From Bradyrhizobium frederickii (GTDB lineage Bacteria > Pseudomonadota > Alphaproteobacteria > Rhizobiales > Xanthobacteraceae), in contig NZ_SPQS01000027.1 in the NCBI RefSeq assembly GCF_004570865.1, positions 17,640 through 81,639 on the forward strand: 64,000 nt of DNA, in the 5' to 3' direction. How positions within the stretch are numbered: position 1 is the stretch's first letter; every line of letters starts with the position of its first letter. Under the pieces are notes generated by a model that worked only from the letters and a program-made list of their open reading frames with translations, was not told the origin of the DNA and did not search any database. Below are positions 45,832-52,575 of the stretch, piece by piece. The position numbers and the translations under genes are program-made.

Positions 45832-46008
45832 CTACTCCCGGTCCTTCGCACCAGCGCGCGCTTTCAATCCGATCTCGATCAACTGCCTGATCGCATCCGA
45901 AACGTTCGGGATGGGACGTTGCTTCGCGCGCCATTTGTCGATCGCTTCCAACATGTTCTCGCTGAGGCCGACGAGCTTTTTAATCGGATAGATTTCGGGG
46001 CGTGGCAT
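45832..46008 (-). CDS. Ribbon-helix-helix DNA-binding protein
   Basis: A 58-residue protein: it opens MPRPEIYPIKKLVGLSENML and continues EAIDKWRAKQRPIPNVSDAI before RQLIEIGLKAR. This is the ribbon strand plus two helices of MetJ/Arc-type repressors (IYPIKKLVGLSENM as strand, NVSDAIRQLIEIGL as second helix). The start follows TAAGGAGTACC with ideal spacing. AT-rich repeats at 46029-46072, just upstream, are likely its operators, so it probably represses itself and the divergent gene at 46114. Confidence 0.75.
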   Translation of the reverse strand: MPRPEIYPIKKLVGLSENMLEAIDKWRAKQRPIPNVSDAIRQLIEIGLKARAGAKDRE

Positions 46009-46028
46009 CGGTACTCCTTACAAATAGT

Positions 46029-46072
46029 GCATATGCGTTATTGACAATCGCATATATCGCATATACGTTATT
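46029..46072. promoter_or_regulatory. Operator-like repeats in the RHH divergent region
   Basis: GCATATGCGTTATT (46029-46042) and GCATATACGTTATT (46059-46072) are direct repeats 30 bp apart with one mismatch; CGCATATA lies twice between them. TTGACA (46041-46046) on the plus strand is embedded in the first copy. The arrangement suits binding of a dimeric RHH repressor over a promoter. Confidence 0.6.
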
Positions 46073-46113
46073 TTCGAGTTTGAGGCAATGGCCCAGCCGA
46101 ATCGGAGAGCAGC

Positions 46114-46443
46114 ATGATTAATCTTTCCCGCAGCACAGTTGACCGCAATCTTCCCGGTGCATTCTTTTCCAGCTCCCTTAGCTATCTCGAATTCCACACC
46201 GAACGTCGCGAATACGAAGCCGCCACCGAGGCGTTCGCCACCGAGGCGAGCCCGGCCGGTATCCGCGAATCTCTGAAGTTCGCTCGGCGCCACGGTTTCA
46301 AGATGACCAAGGCAGAAGCCCGCGAGGCCGCCGCCGATGCGCTGCGCGAGAAACTGACGGCGCTCGGCTATGGTGAAACCGACATCCGGTGGCACGCGGC
46401 CCGCCGCGGCCGCCGCGATCGTCACTTCTATCGCGCAGCCTAG
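46114..46443 (+). CDS. Unknown small basic protein
   Basis: A 109-residue protein, N-terminal MINLSRSTVDRNLPGAFFSS, central acidic/alanine helix (EYEAATEAFATEASPAGIRE) and a basic C-terminus (DIRWHAARRGRRDRHFYRAA). No recognised domain. A weak GGAGAGC lies upstream of the ATG. It is divergent from the RHH gene and likely under its control. A host-takeover or DNA-binding role is possible but unsupported. Confidence 0.55.
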   Translation: MINLSRSTVDRNLPGAFFSSSLSYLEFHTERREYEAATEAFATEASPAGIRESLKFARRHGFKMTKAEAREAAADALREKLTALGYGETDIRWHAARRGRRDRHFYRAA

Positions 46444-46452
46444 GAGGCTTGA

Positions 46453-46761
46453 TCATTTGCGGGGCGGCCGGGCTTTGGCCGCCTTTTCGCGTTTGGACGG
46501 TAGGCGCGACAGCACCAGGTCAAGCGCAGCTCTCGATAGCTCCAGTGAGGCGGCGTCTTGGCGTTTCGATGGCGTGACCTTCGTTACGTGGCACGCCCGA
46601 ACCGCCTCGCGAACGTTCGCAGCCGTCGTGAGCAGTTTCTTTCCCGGCCGGTAGCAGACAAGCTTTCCGGCCCGGTGCATCCGTTTCAGCGTGTCAGCAT
46701 CGGCGCCAGGGATGAGCTTGGCGGCCTCGTCGAGGGTGATCAGTGCGTCATCATCGGTCAT
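46453..46761 (-). CDS. Excisionase-like DNA-binding protein
   Basis: A 102-residue protein. Residues 1-55 (DDALITLDEAAKLIPGADADTLKRMHRAGKL, VCYRPGKKLLTT) are a MerR/Xis-like winged helix with the usual recognition helix and wing. The basic C-terminus follows. ATG 46761 overlaps the stop of the gene before it (ATGA), fixing the start. Such proteins guide integrases or control island excision, but no integrase is present in the window. Confidence 0.72.
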   Translation of the reverse strand: MTDDDALITLDEAAKLIPGADADTLKRMHRAGKLVCYRPGKKLLTTAANVREAVRACHVTKVTPSKRQDAASLELSRAALDLVLSRLPSKREKAAKARPPRK

Positions 46762-47090
46762 CGAGAACGTTTGCGTCCTTCCTGTATCCATTTCTGGTAT
46801 TGTTGCTCTTGGGCGGCCCGCCGCGCCTTGTTCGCTTCGTGGTCTCGCTTCCACTGGTCATAGGCTGAATCAAAGTCTTGCTCCCGCGGATCGGACGAAC
46901 TCGAAGGCGCCTTGATCCCGGATGCCTTATCGAGGGCCAGGTCGATGGCTTTCCGATCCCAACGGCGCGTACCGGGTAGCGGCGGCGGCACAATGCCGGC
47001 CGCAACCCATTTCGCCCACGTGGCGACTGTTACGCCACAGTAGGCCGCAGCTTCGGATCCGCTTATCAAGCGAGGTTCGAGAGCGGTCAT
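46758..47090 (-). CDS. AlpA/excisionase-like HTH protein
   Basis: A 110-residue protein whose first 50 residues, PRLISGSEAAAYCGVTVATWAKWVAAGIVPPPLPG and RRWDRKAIDLALDK, form a typical AlpA/MerR-like helix-turn-helix (AAAYCGVTVATW as recognition unit, then the wing). The C-terminal half is a charged helix (YDQWKRDHEANKARRAAQEQ). It is translationally coupled to the second excisionase-like gene. Two such genes in tandem are usual at the control end of prophages and integrative elements. Confidence 0.75.
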   Translation of the reverse strand: MTALEPRLISGSEAAAYCGVTVATWAKWVAAGIVPPPLPGTRRWDRKAIDLALDKASGIKAPSSSSDPREQDFDSAYDQWKRDHEANKARRAAQEQQYQKWIQEGRKRSR

Positions 47091-47218
47091 CCGCGCTCGT
47101 TAGCATGATCGCGGCGCCTTCTATGTTGACAATCAACGTGCGAGTGCTTTTGCACAGGTAATTTCTGGTTGCGCTGCGTTCGCCGTTGCGTTTCAATGTC
47201 TCCATTGGGGGCGTTCAT

Positions 47219-47902
47219 ATGATTATTCGCAATTGCACAATCGCGGCTGCCTTGGCCGTGGGTCTCGCTGGCTGTGCTGCTCAAAAAGTATGGATGAAGC
47301 CCGGCGCGGGAATGGAGGAATTCAATCAGGCTAAGTACGCTTGTCTCCAGCAGGGCCAGCAACCTTACTCCACGGCCTATGTGAACCGCTATGGCGGGAC
47401 TGCATCTGGTGGAATGGCAACAAACCCGGCTCTCTACAGCGCATGCATGGAAGCGGGTGGCTGGGCGTTGGTGGACAACGCGCAAAGTGGATCACCTGAG
47501 TACGCCGCAGCCATAAAGGGGATAAACGAAGATGGGCGAGCGCTTTGTCGAAAGCCCGAATATTATGCATATTATTCTTGGGCACCATGCGCGGTGCGAG
47601 AAGTTTCCGCCGAGCAGTTGAACGACCGGGCGCACGTTACAGCAGCAGAAAAGCCCGTGTACGAGAAGGTGAAGGCCGAGCAAGATGATCTGACCGCAAG
47701 GATCATCGCGACGCACCGGCAATACAACGAGAAAAACGGCGAAGCGTTCGCGCGAAATATTGAGCAAGCGAAAGCAATGTCTGACATCGTTCGCCAAGAA
47801 TACCTCACTGGTAAAATATCGCGCGGCGAGCACAATAGGCGGCGAAGAGATATTGCTGTGAGTAGCGACACCGAAGCCCTCCGGATCATGAGAGGAACTT
47901 AG
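47219..47902 (+). CDS. Outer-membrane-type lipoprotein
   Basis: A 227-residue lipoprotein: signal MIIRNCTIAAALAVGLAGC with lipobox LAGC, cleaved before Cys19 and probably sorted to the outer membrane (Ala after Cys). The mature part is soluble, with KYACLQQGQQPYSTAYVNRY, CMEAGGWALVD and a charged helical C-terminus (EYLTGKISRGEHNRRRRD). GGGGGCG precedes the ATG. Such lipoproteins occur as cargo (morons) on prophages. Function unknown. Confidence 0.75.
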   Translation: MIIRNCTIAAALAVGLAGCAAQKVWMKPGAGMEEFNQAKYACLQQGQQPYSTAYVNRYGGTASGGMATNPALYSACMEAGGWALVDNAQSGSPEYAAAIKGINEDGRALCRKPEYYAYYSWAPCAVREVSAEQLNDRAHVTAAEKPVYEKVKAEQDDLTARIIATHRQYNEKNGEAFARNIEQAKAMSDIVRQEYLTGKISRGEHNRRRRDIAVSSDTEALRIMRGT

Positions 47903-47937
47903 CTTATTCGTCCAGGTCGCCGATAACGTCGGGCTTG

Positions 47938-48082
47938 CTGTCCAGGGGATTTCAGAAATGGCGAGATACTGGCCCTTGTTTGCAATGGCCATTTTTGCCG
48001 GACGGGCGAACTCGCCCTCCCGGATCAGCCTGGCTTTCTGCCAGCCAGCGTTCGCCCTGGTGAGGGCGGTTAAGTCCACCAT
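47938..48082 (-). pseudogene. Truncated phage endolysin (N-terminal fragment)
   Basis: The minus-strand frame starting at 48082 reads VDLTALTRANAGWQKARLIR, then EFARPAKMAIANKGQYLAIS. This matches the opening of phage-type lysozymes in which an NAxRWxxAKLxR block is followed by VAKRLVAxKARYxAV and GVPW. After about 48 residues the match stops and the frame runs antisense into the lipoprotein gene. The catalytic part is gone, so this is a remnant. Confidence 0.55.
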
Positions 48083-48305
48083 GTGCTACTCCCAAAAAGT
48101 GGCTCGCAAGGCTGCCGTTGCTCGGCTAAAGGATTGTCGTGGGAAGGTTGCTGTATGCGGGACAAACTTCGGATCCCCAGCACTCATCATGGCCCCGCCG
48201 TATCGCTCGAAAGAGCCTGTTGACGGCTACCATGGGTTGCTTCGGGCTGGTTGTGGATGGTAGACCCATTCCTGCTGGGACTGGGGGGGTCCGTCGTCGT
48301 GCTAA

Positions 48306-48713
48306 AGCTATTCATTCGGCCGTCAGAAAGTTCGCTCTGCCGGGCGGTCAAAAGAATCCTTACGGCCTTTCGAAGTCGAGGACGTTCTTGGGTGTGTTCA
48401 CGTTGTCACTCAGTTTCTTAGTCCCGGCTTTACTCCCATTTCCGTTTGGGTAGAGGCCAATGAATCCTTCTTTCTGGCGTGCGACGGAGGTGTCGCTTTC
48501 AGGAACTATCGTCTCGGCGGAAACGCCGAGACAGCAAGGCGGCTCGTTGAGCAGGTGACTACCGAATTCGAGGTGGAACTATCGCCTCACGATGTGCACG
48601 GATATCAAATCCAACGACAGGCTCCCGATATCGATCACCTCAGAACCTCAATCGTATGCGTCGCGAACGCCACCATGATCAGCATGCGATCGCTCCTCCA
48701 CCTTTCCCCCTAA
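48306..48713 (+). pseudogene. Open frame with protein-like sequence but no start codon
   Basis: An uninterrupted frame from the stop at 48303-48305 to TAA 48711-48713 with no ATG, GTG or TTG near its beginning. It encodes VEDVLGCVHVVTQFLSPGFT, PISVWVEANESFFLACDGGV, AFRNYRLGGNAETARRLVEQ and VELSPHDVHGYQIQR, clearly protein-like and loosely similar to DUF1828. A 54-codon ORF in another frame (48257-48421) overlaps its beginning and could be the original N-terminus joined by a frameshift near 48367. Probably a frameshifted or 5'-truncated gene. The stretch 48083-48256 holds nothing I can identify. Confidence 0.45.
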
Positions 48714-48730
48714 CCTATACGAAGTGACCA

Positions 48731-48853
48731 ATGAAACGACTGTTGAGGAACCGCGCCGTTCTTGCCCTACTGATCCTCGTCATTGTCCTTGGTGCCCTTC
48801 TGCTTTTGTCAGACGACGCCGTAACGTCGCGCTTCAATTACAAGATCTTCTAA
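48731..48853 (+). CDS. DltX-like single-helix microprotein ending in FNYKIF
   Basis: A 40-residue protein: basic start MKRLLRNR, one membrane helix AVLALLILVIVLGALLLL, then SDDAVTSRFNYKIF. The last six residues, F-N-Y-K-I-F, fit FxYxxF, the C-terminal motif of DltX in Gram-positive teichoic acid D-alanylation, where the tyrosine has been shown to carry the acyl group during transfer. The topology (N-in, C-out) also fits. The stop overlaps the start of the SGNH gene (TAATG), so the two are coupled. Known DltX proteins pair with the MBOAT protein DltB; here the membrane transferase is AT3. Function inferred from motif and context. Confidence 0.7.
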   Translation: MKRLLRNRAVLALLILVIVLGALLLLSDDAVTSRFNYKIF

Positions 48854-49899
48854 TGCGTGTTTTGCGAGCAGCTGCAGGGTTGATTGCGTTCCTGTGCGCC
48901 GTGGAAGCAGTCTTTTTTACCTTCGGCGTCATTTCGATGCACAAGGGCAATAAGTATCTCCTGTACGATCTCGAACGGCTCCGATCGGAGATCAAAGCGA
49001 ATTTGGAGGGCGAGCGAAACGGATCGATCACGGGGTGGCCGACTGCTGGCGAGTTTCCGATCAGGCCACATCCTTCACTTGATCTATCGGTCTGCGGATC
49101 CGCTTGGGGCGGTTCATTCACCTATTCGGATGACGTGTCGGACGCCGAAGCGTGGCCTCACCTGCTTTCCGTCGCACTTCGCTGCCAGGTAGACAATCGA
49201 GGCGTGGATGGCTTCGGTCTTGATCAAACCCTGCTCCACTACAAAGAGCATGTTGGAAAAGAGCGGTTTGTGATCGTCGGGCTTGTTGAGCCGATGATCA
49301 CTGTTGATCAGATTTCCTCTTGGACCTTCATATCCCTGGGACCGGACAAGCAGCCTCGCGCCAACGTAACCAAGCCATTTTTCAGTTTTGACGGCGACCG
49401 ACCACAGTTGATTCCCCGTCCGCCGGCAGATCTCGCTGCAATTGAGCGGCACTATGCCAAAGACCCGTCTTCAAAAGACTGGAACGTCTTCGAGTTTCCG
49501 CATTCCCTAAGCGTCAGTCGGGCGATCTATCGGAAGTTTACCAGACCGTTGTTCAGCGACTCAGGTCCCGGAACTCCCACGCAGCGCCGACACACAGCGC
49601 TGCTGATCGCTGAAATGGCGCGCCTGGCACAAGACCGAGGTCAGAATTTCGTGCTCTTGATCATCCCTCGTCCAGAAGATGTGCTCGATCCTCATCCGTG
49701 GTTTCGGGACATCTTAGGGGGGGTCCCGAACCCCATTTCTGGACTCTGCTCGATTGACCCAACGGACGAGCTCCGGACCCTTGCACTCAATCAGCCAAAC
49801 GAGGTGATGACAAAAAGCGGTCACTACTCTGCGGCCGGGAATAAGGCAATCGCGGCCGCTGCAGCGCGTGGCCTGAGAGCCTGTGGGTTGGCATCATGA
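48853..49899 (+). CDS. Membrane-anchored SGNH-hydrolase-like protein
   Basis: A 348-residue protein with one N-terminal helix (AAAGLIAFLCAVEAVFFTFGV) and a periplasmic domain. Block I reads GGSFTYSDDVSDAEAWPHLL with nucleophile Ser88, where the usual GDS is GGS; NRGVDGFGLDQTLLHYKEH is block II; GHYSAAGN near the C-terminus has the block V histidine (His324), but the Asp normally two before it is Ser. It is like DltD, PatB or AlgX in layout and is a candidate acyl-transfer or esterase partner. The start ATG 48853 shares bases with the microprotein stop; a GTG start 129 bp upstream would span that gene and is rejected. Confidence 0.78.
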   Translation: MRVLRAAAGLIAFLCAVEAVFFTFGVISMHKGNKYLLYDLERLRSEIKANLEGERNGSITGWPTAGEFPIRPHPSLDLSVCGSAWGGSFTYSDDVSDAEAWPHLLSVALRCQVDNRGVDGFGLDQTLLHYKEHVGKERFVIVGLVEPMITVDQISSWTFISLGPDKQPRANVTKPFFSFDGDRPQLIPRPPADLAAIERHYAKDPSSKDWNVFEFPHSLSVSRAIYRKFTRPLFSDSGPGTPTQRRHTALLIAEMARLAQDRGQNFVLLIIPRPEDVLDPHPWFRDILGGVPNPISGLCSIDPTDELRTLALNQPNEVMTKSGHYSAAGNKAIAAAAARGLRACGLAS

Positions 49900-51020
49900 G
49901 CCACCGCGTCGCATCTCTGGACTTCCTGCGGGGGTCGGCCGCGCTGGCCGTAACGGTCCCGCATTTCTACATGCACTTTTACCCGGACAGCACATTCGCA
50001 GAGACGATCTCGATTCTAGGCGTTGAAGTCTTCTTCGTCCTGAGCGGCTTCGTGCTTGCGCCTCAGATCATCAAGTTTTGTGTTTTGAAGCCGAGCTTGC
50101 GCAATTACGGGATCTTCCTGGTGCGACGATGGATGCGGACCGTGCCCCCATACCTGATCGCGCTGGCCCTGTTCTCCATCAGTGCTCACCAAGCCTTCAC
50201 CGCCGATTTTTTTCGGTACCTGCTGTACGTGCAGAACTTGATCGGCCAGCATAACGCTCATGACTACTTCTCCATCGCATGGAGTCTGTCCGTAGAGGAG
50301 TGGTTCTATCTGTCTTTTCCCGCGCTTTGCCTGCTCATCGCCTATGCTGTTCCTGGAACGCTCAGGCCGGCTCTGATCACCGCTTTCCTCTACATTTTTG
50401 CGGTTTGCACCGCTCGCATTCTATTCGGCGACAATACGCAATGGGGCTCCGCCGTCCGCCGGGTAGTCGTCTTTCGCGTCGATGCGATCGCGTGGGGATT
50501 CGTCCTCGCAATCGCGCTGCCATCTTTGACAAAGGTGAGACTGCCGCTCGCGCTTTTCCTTCTCGTCGTCAGTACGAGCTTTGCCGTGTGGGTGACCTCT
50601 CTAGGGGCGCAATCGGCCAATTCAATGATGGAGTTTACGTTTCCATTCTACGCTCCAGGTCTGGGCGCCGTTGCAATCTTGTGTGCCATCAAGCTGGAGA
50701 GCGCGGTCGCCAGAAATCGCACGCTCTCTCGCGTTGGCATCTTTCTCGGTCAAATCTCTTATTCGACATACCTGTTTCACCTGCTGATACTGTCCGCGGT
50801 CGCCCCGTTGAGCCGTCTATTGCCTATGGCGATCGTGCTGGTCATCTACCTCATAGCAACGGCCGTCGTCGCCACATTGATGTATCAAGCGGTTGAAGCA
50901 CCAATCCTTGACGCCCGCCCCCGCTTTGGCGGCGCGGCCCGAATCCCGCATGTGCGCGTCGAGCCATCATCACTGACTGAAATCATGCCCTCCGCTACGA
51001 CGAGCGCGGATTCGGGGTGA
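49896..51020 (+). CDS. Acyltransferase-3 (OafA/YrhL-type) membrane protein
   Basis: A 374-residue inner-membrane O-acyltransferase of the AT3 family. N-terminal SLDFLRGSAALAVTVPHFYMH carries the Arg and His of the active-site helix; GVEVFFVLSGFVLA, RRWMRTVPPYLIALALF and WSLSVEEWFYLSFP are family blocks. Ten hydrophobic segments are visible; GIFLGQISYSTYLFHLLILS is near the C-terminus. AT3 enzymes move acyl groups from cytoplasmic donors to periplasmic glycans. No SGNH domain is fused, but the separate SGNH gene overlaps it by 4 nt (ATGA). Together with the microprotein it forms an envelope-acylation cassette. The nearby phage genes suggest it may be a moron or island cargo. Confidence 0.88.
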   Translation: MSHRVASLDFLRGSAALAVTVPHFYMHFYPDSTFAETISILGVEVFFVLSGFVLAPQIIKFCVLKPSLRNYGIFLVRRWMRTVPPYLIALALFSISAHQAFTADFFRYLLYVQNLIGQHNAHDYFSIAWSLSVEEWFYLSFPALCLLIAYAVPGTLRPALITAFLYIFAVCTARILFGDNTQWGSAVRRVVVFRVDAIAWGFVLAIALPSLTKVRLPLALFLLVVSTSFAVWVTSLGAQSANSMMEFTFPFYAPGLGAVAILCAIKLESAVARNRTLSRVGIFLGQISYSTYLFHLLILSAVAPLSRLLPMAIVLVIYLIATAVVATLMYQAVEAPILDARPRFGGAARIPHVRVEPSSLTEIMPSATTSADSG

Positions 51021-51127
51021 ACATCGTATCCGTCGCAACTGAGGTCATATGGGTGGTCGCACCGGACTGACCATTAGGGACAAGTCTCGTGCAGCCGTTA
51101 AGAGCTATTGGCGGGACCAGCTTGAAA

Positions 51128-51472
51128 TTACCCGGCTCGTTGACGCCTGACAATTGAAAGAGCTCGACGCAGTCGATGCCCTCCGATAGCTGACCTCACC
51201 GTGACCATTCCCTTCGTAATGTCGGTAGGGATATTGATGACGGCCGGAGGGAGGACCTGTTCCGGGTGGAATCCATCGATCGTGACGAAGCCCCCATCGA
51301 TGCCCAGACCAAGGGCACCAAGGATGGCGGGCAGAGCTGCGAGGACGGCGATCAGGTCTGAAGCCATATTCTGGATCATGGCGTCCTTCGAAGTCGACGA
51401 AGCCGACGACCCAATCCAGTAGCCAACAACAGCCGTAAAGTTCGTCGCGAGAGCGCCGAGCAGAATGGACAA
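51128..51472 (-). pseudogene. Holin-like protein, probably 5'-truncated
   Basis: The frame encodes GALATNFTAVVGYWIGSSASSTSKDAMIQNM, a pattern common in small phage holin-like proteins (membrane segment followed by GSSxxSxxKD). A second hydrophobic stretch, LIAVLAALPAILGALGLGID, follows. The only start is a TTG at 51472; upstream codons stay in frame to a stop at about 51524 and include WVIKLDGGAVPEIL, so the original N-terminus seems lost. With the endolysin fragment it suggests a decayed lysis cassette. Confidence 0.45.
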
Positions 51473-51884
51473 GATCTCCGGAACCGCGCCGCCGTCGAGT
51501 TTGATGACCCACCCACCATCCGCAGTAGTTCACGCGCGCTTCGGACCCCAAGGAATCGACAATTTGACTCTCGCGAGCGGCGCGTTTCGATGGCGGCATG
51601 CCCGCACTAAGCGCCACACACCTACGCACCCTGACGGCCGGCCGCTGAAGATCACCTTCGGCCAAATGCGGAGCATGGGCGTTCATGGTGTGTTGGTCTA
51701 TTGCCACTGCGGCCGTCACATTGCTCTCGACGCCGCCCGCTGGCCAGATGAGGTGCGGCTGTCTGATATCGAGCCACAGTTCATCTGTCAGGGGTGCGGC
51801 AGCCGCGGCGCTGACGTGCGGCCCAACTTCGAACGCGGCAATCCACGGGTTGCGATCATAGGCGTGAAAGAGGTCGGCAACTGA
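51465..51884 (+). CDS. Small zinc-binding-like conserved protein, start uncertain
   Basis: The well-conserved part is GRPLKITFGQMRSMGVHGVL and VYCHCGRHIALDAARWPDEV, followed by RLSDIEPQFICQGCGSRGAD and VRPNF. CHC and CQGC give a four-cysteine metal site. This is a widespread Bradyrhizobium small protein of unknown function, often near mobile elements. The first 50 or so codons of the frame do not look conserved and no good start was found close to GRPLK, so the beginning may be decayed. Its 3' end overlaps the minus-strand gene ending at 51788. Confidence 0.55.
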   Translation: MDKISGTAPPSSLMTHPPSAVVHARFGPQGIDNLTLASGAFRWRHARTKRHTPTHPDGRPLKITFGQMRSMGVHGVLVYCHCGRHIALDAARWPDEVRLSDIEPQFICQGCGSRGADVRPNFERGNPRVAIIGVKEVGN

Positions 51885-52060
51885 ACCTGTCTCAAGCCCG
51901 CGACGGCTATCACCTTGCGCCGCAACTTGACTGCAAGCGAGCGAAACTTGTCAGCAACTAGTCGGTTGCGCGCTCGAGTGCCTGGATCTGACGCGAGCAG
52001 CAATTCTGCGTCATTGCCTTGCTGTTCCAGCAGTTCAATTTGCTCTTGAAGGTTGGTCAT
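51788..52060 (-). CDS. Small helical protein of unknown function
   Basis: A 90-residue protein: MTNLQEQIELLEQQGNDAEL, LLASDPGTRARNRLVADKFR and SLAVKLRRKVIAV form two charged helices like those of small hypothetical proteins in Bradyrhizobium (an ELLASDPxxRxxN core). The start follows AGGGGAAG. The last 35 residues overlap the plus-strand zinc-type gene and may not be original. Confidence 0.5.
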   Translation of the reverse strand: MTNLQEQIELLEQQGNDAELLLASDPGTRARNRLVADKFRSLAVKLRRKVIAVAGLRQVQLPTSFTPMIATRGLPRSKLGRTSAPRLPHP

Positions 52061-52575
52061 GAGACTTCCCCTGTTGATGGGGGAATAGTGTTCCACGCCC
52101 TACCGTGACGTGCTGATCAATACAGACCACATCTCGGAGAAACTAACGGGCACGAGAACCGACCCACCGCCAAACGCGCGTTCGGACGATGGGCCGTCCC
52201 GGGTGGATGTCGCAACACCTGGAGTGTCGCGCCACAGACCGAAATCTCAATTCTCTCGGCTGGAGAGTCGTTCCTATCGCCACCGAGGCGGCCTTAGCTC
52301 AGGTGTTCCGCTTATAAATACACACAGAAAGAACAAAGAGGGTGCGCTATTTCACACTATCTGTTCTTGGTCGGAGAACTACGGGGTACGGGTTTTTGTT
52401 CTCCGCTCGGAGAACTACGGGCCACCACTGAGGGCCTAGGCCGTGTACCCATAAACCCGGTGGCGTGATGCGACTAAAGCAATATCTGGTTTGCCCCTAT
52501 AGCAAGCGACTTCGTGCGGCAGCACAATATGTCGCGATGGCCAAGCTCGGAAGTCGCTAGACCATTGGACTGGGC
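52061..52575. other. Gene-poor stretch with a direct and inverted repeat
   Basis: No supported gene. TCGGAGAACTACGGG occurs at 52371-52385 and 52407-52421; GGAGAAC (52373-52379) also pairs with GTTCTCC (52398-52404). An AT-rich run (TTATAAATACACACAGAAAG) lies near 52312. A 30-codon frame from ATG 52468 has nothing to support it. Confidence 0.4.

Noticed and set aside
48139..48453. A 104-codon plus-strand frame
   Set aside because: Reads as low-similarity sequence overlapping the better protein-like frame at 48306-48713; no start signal.
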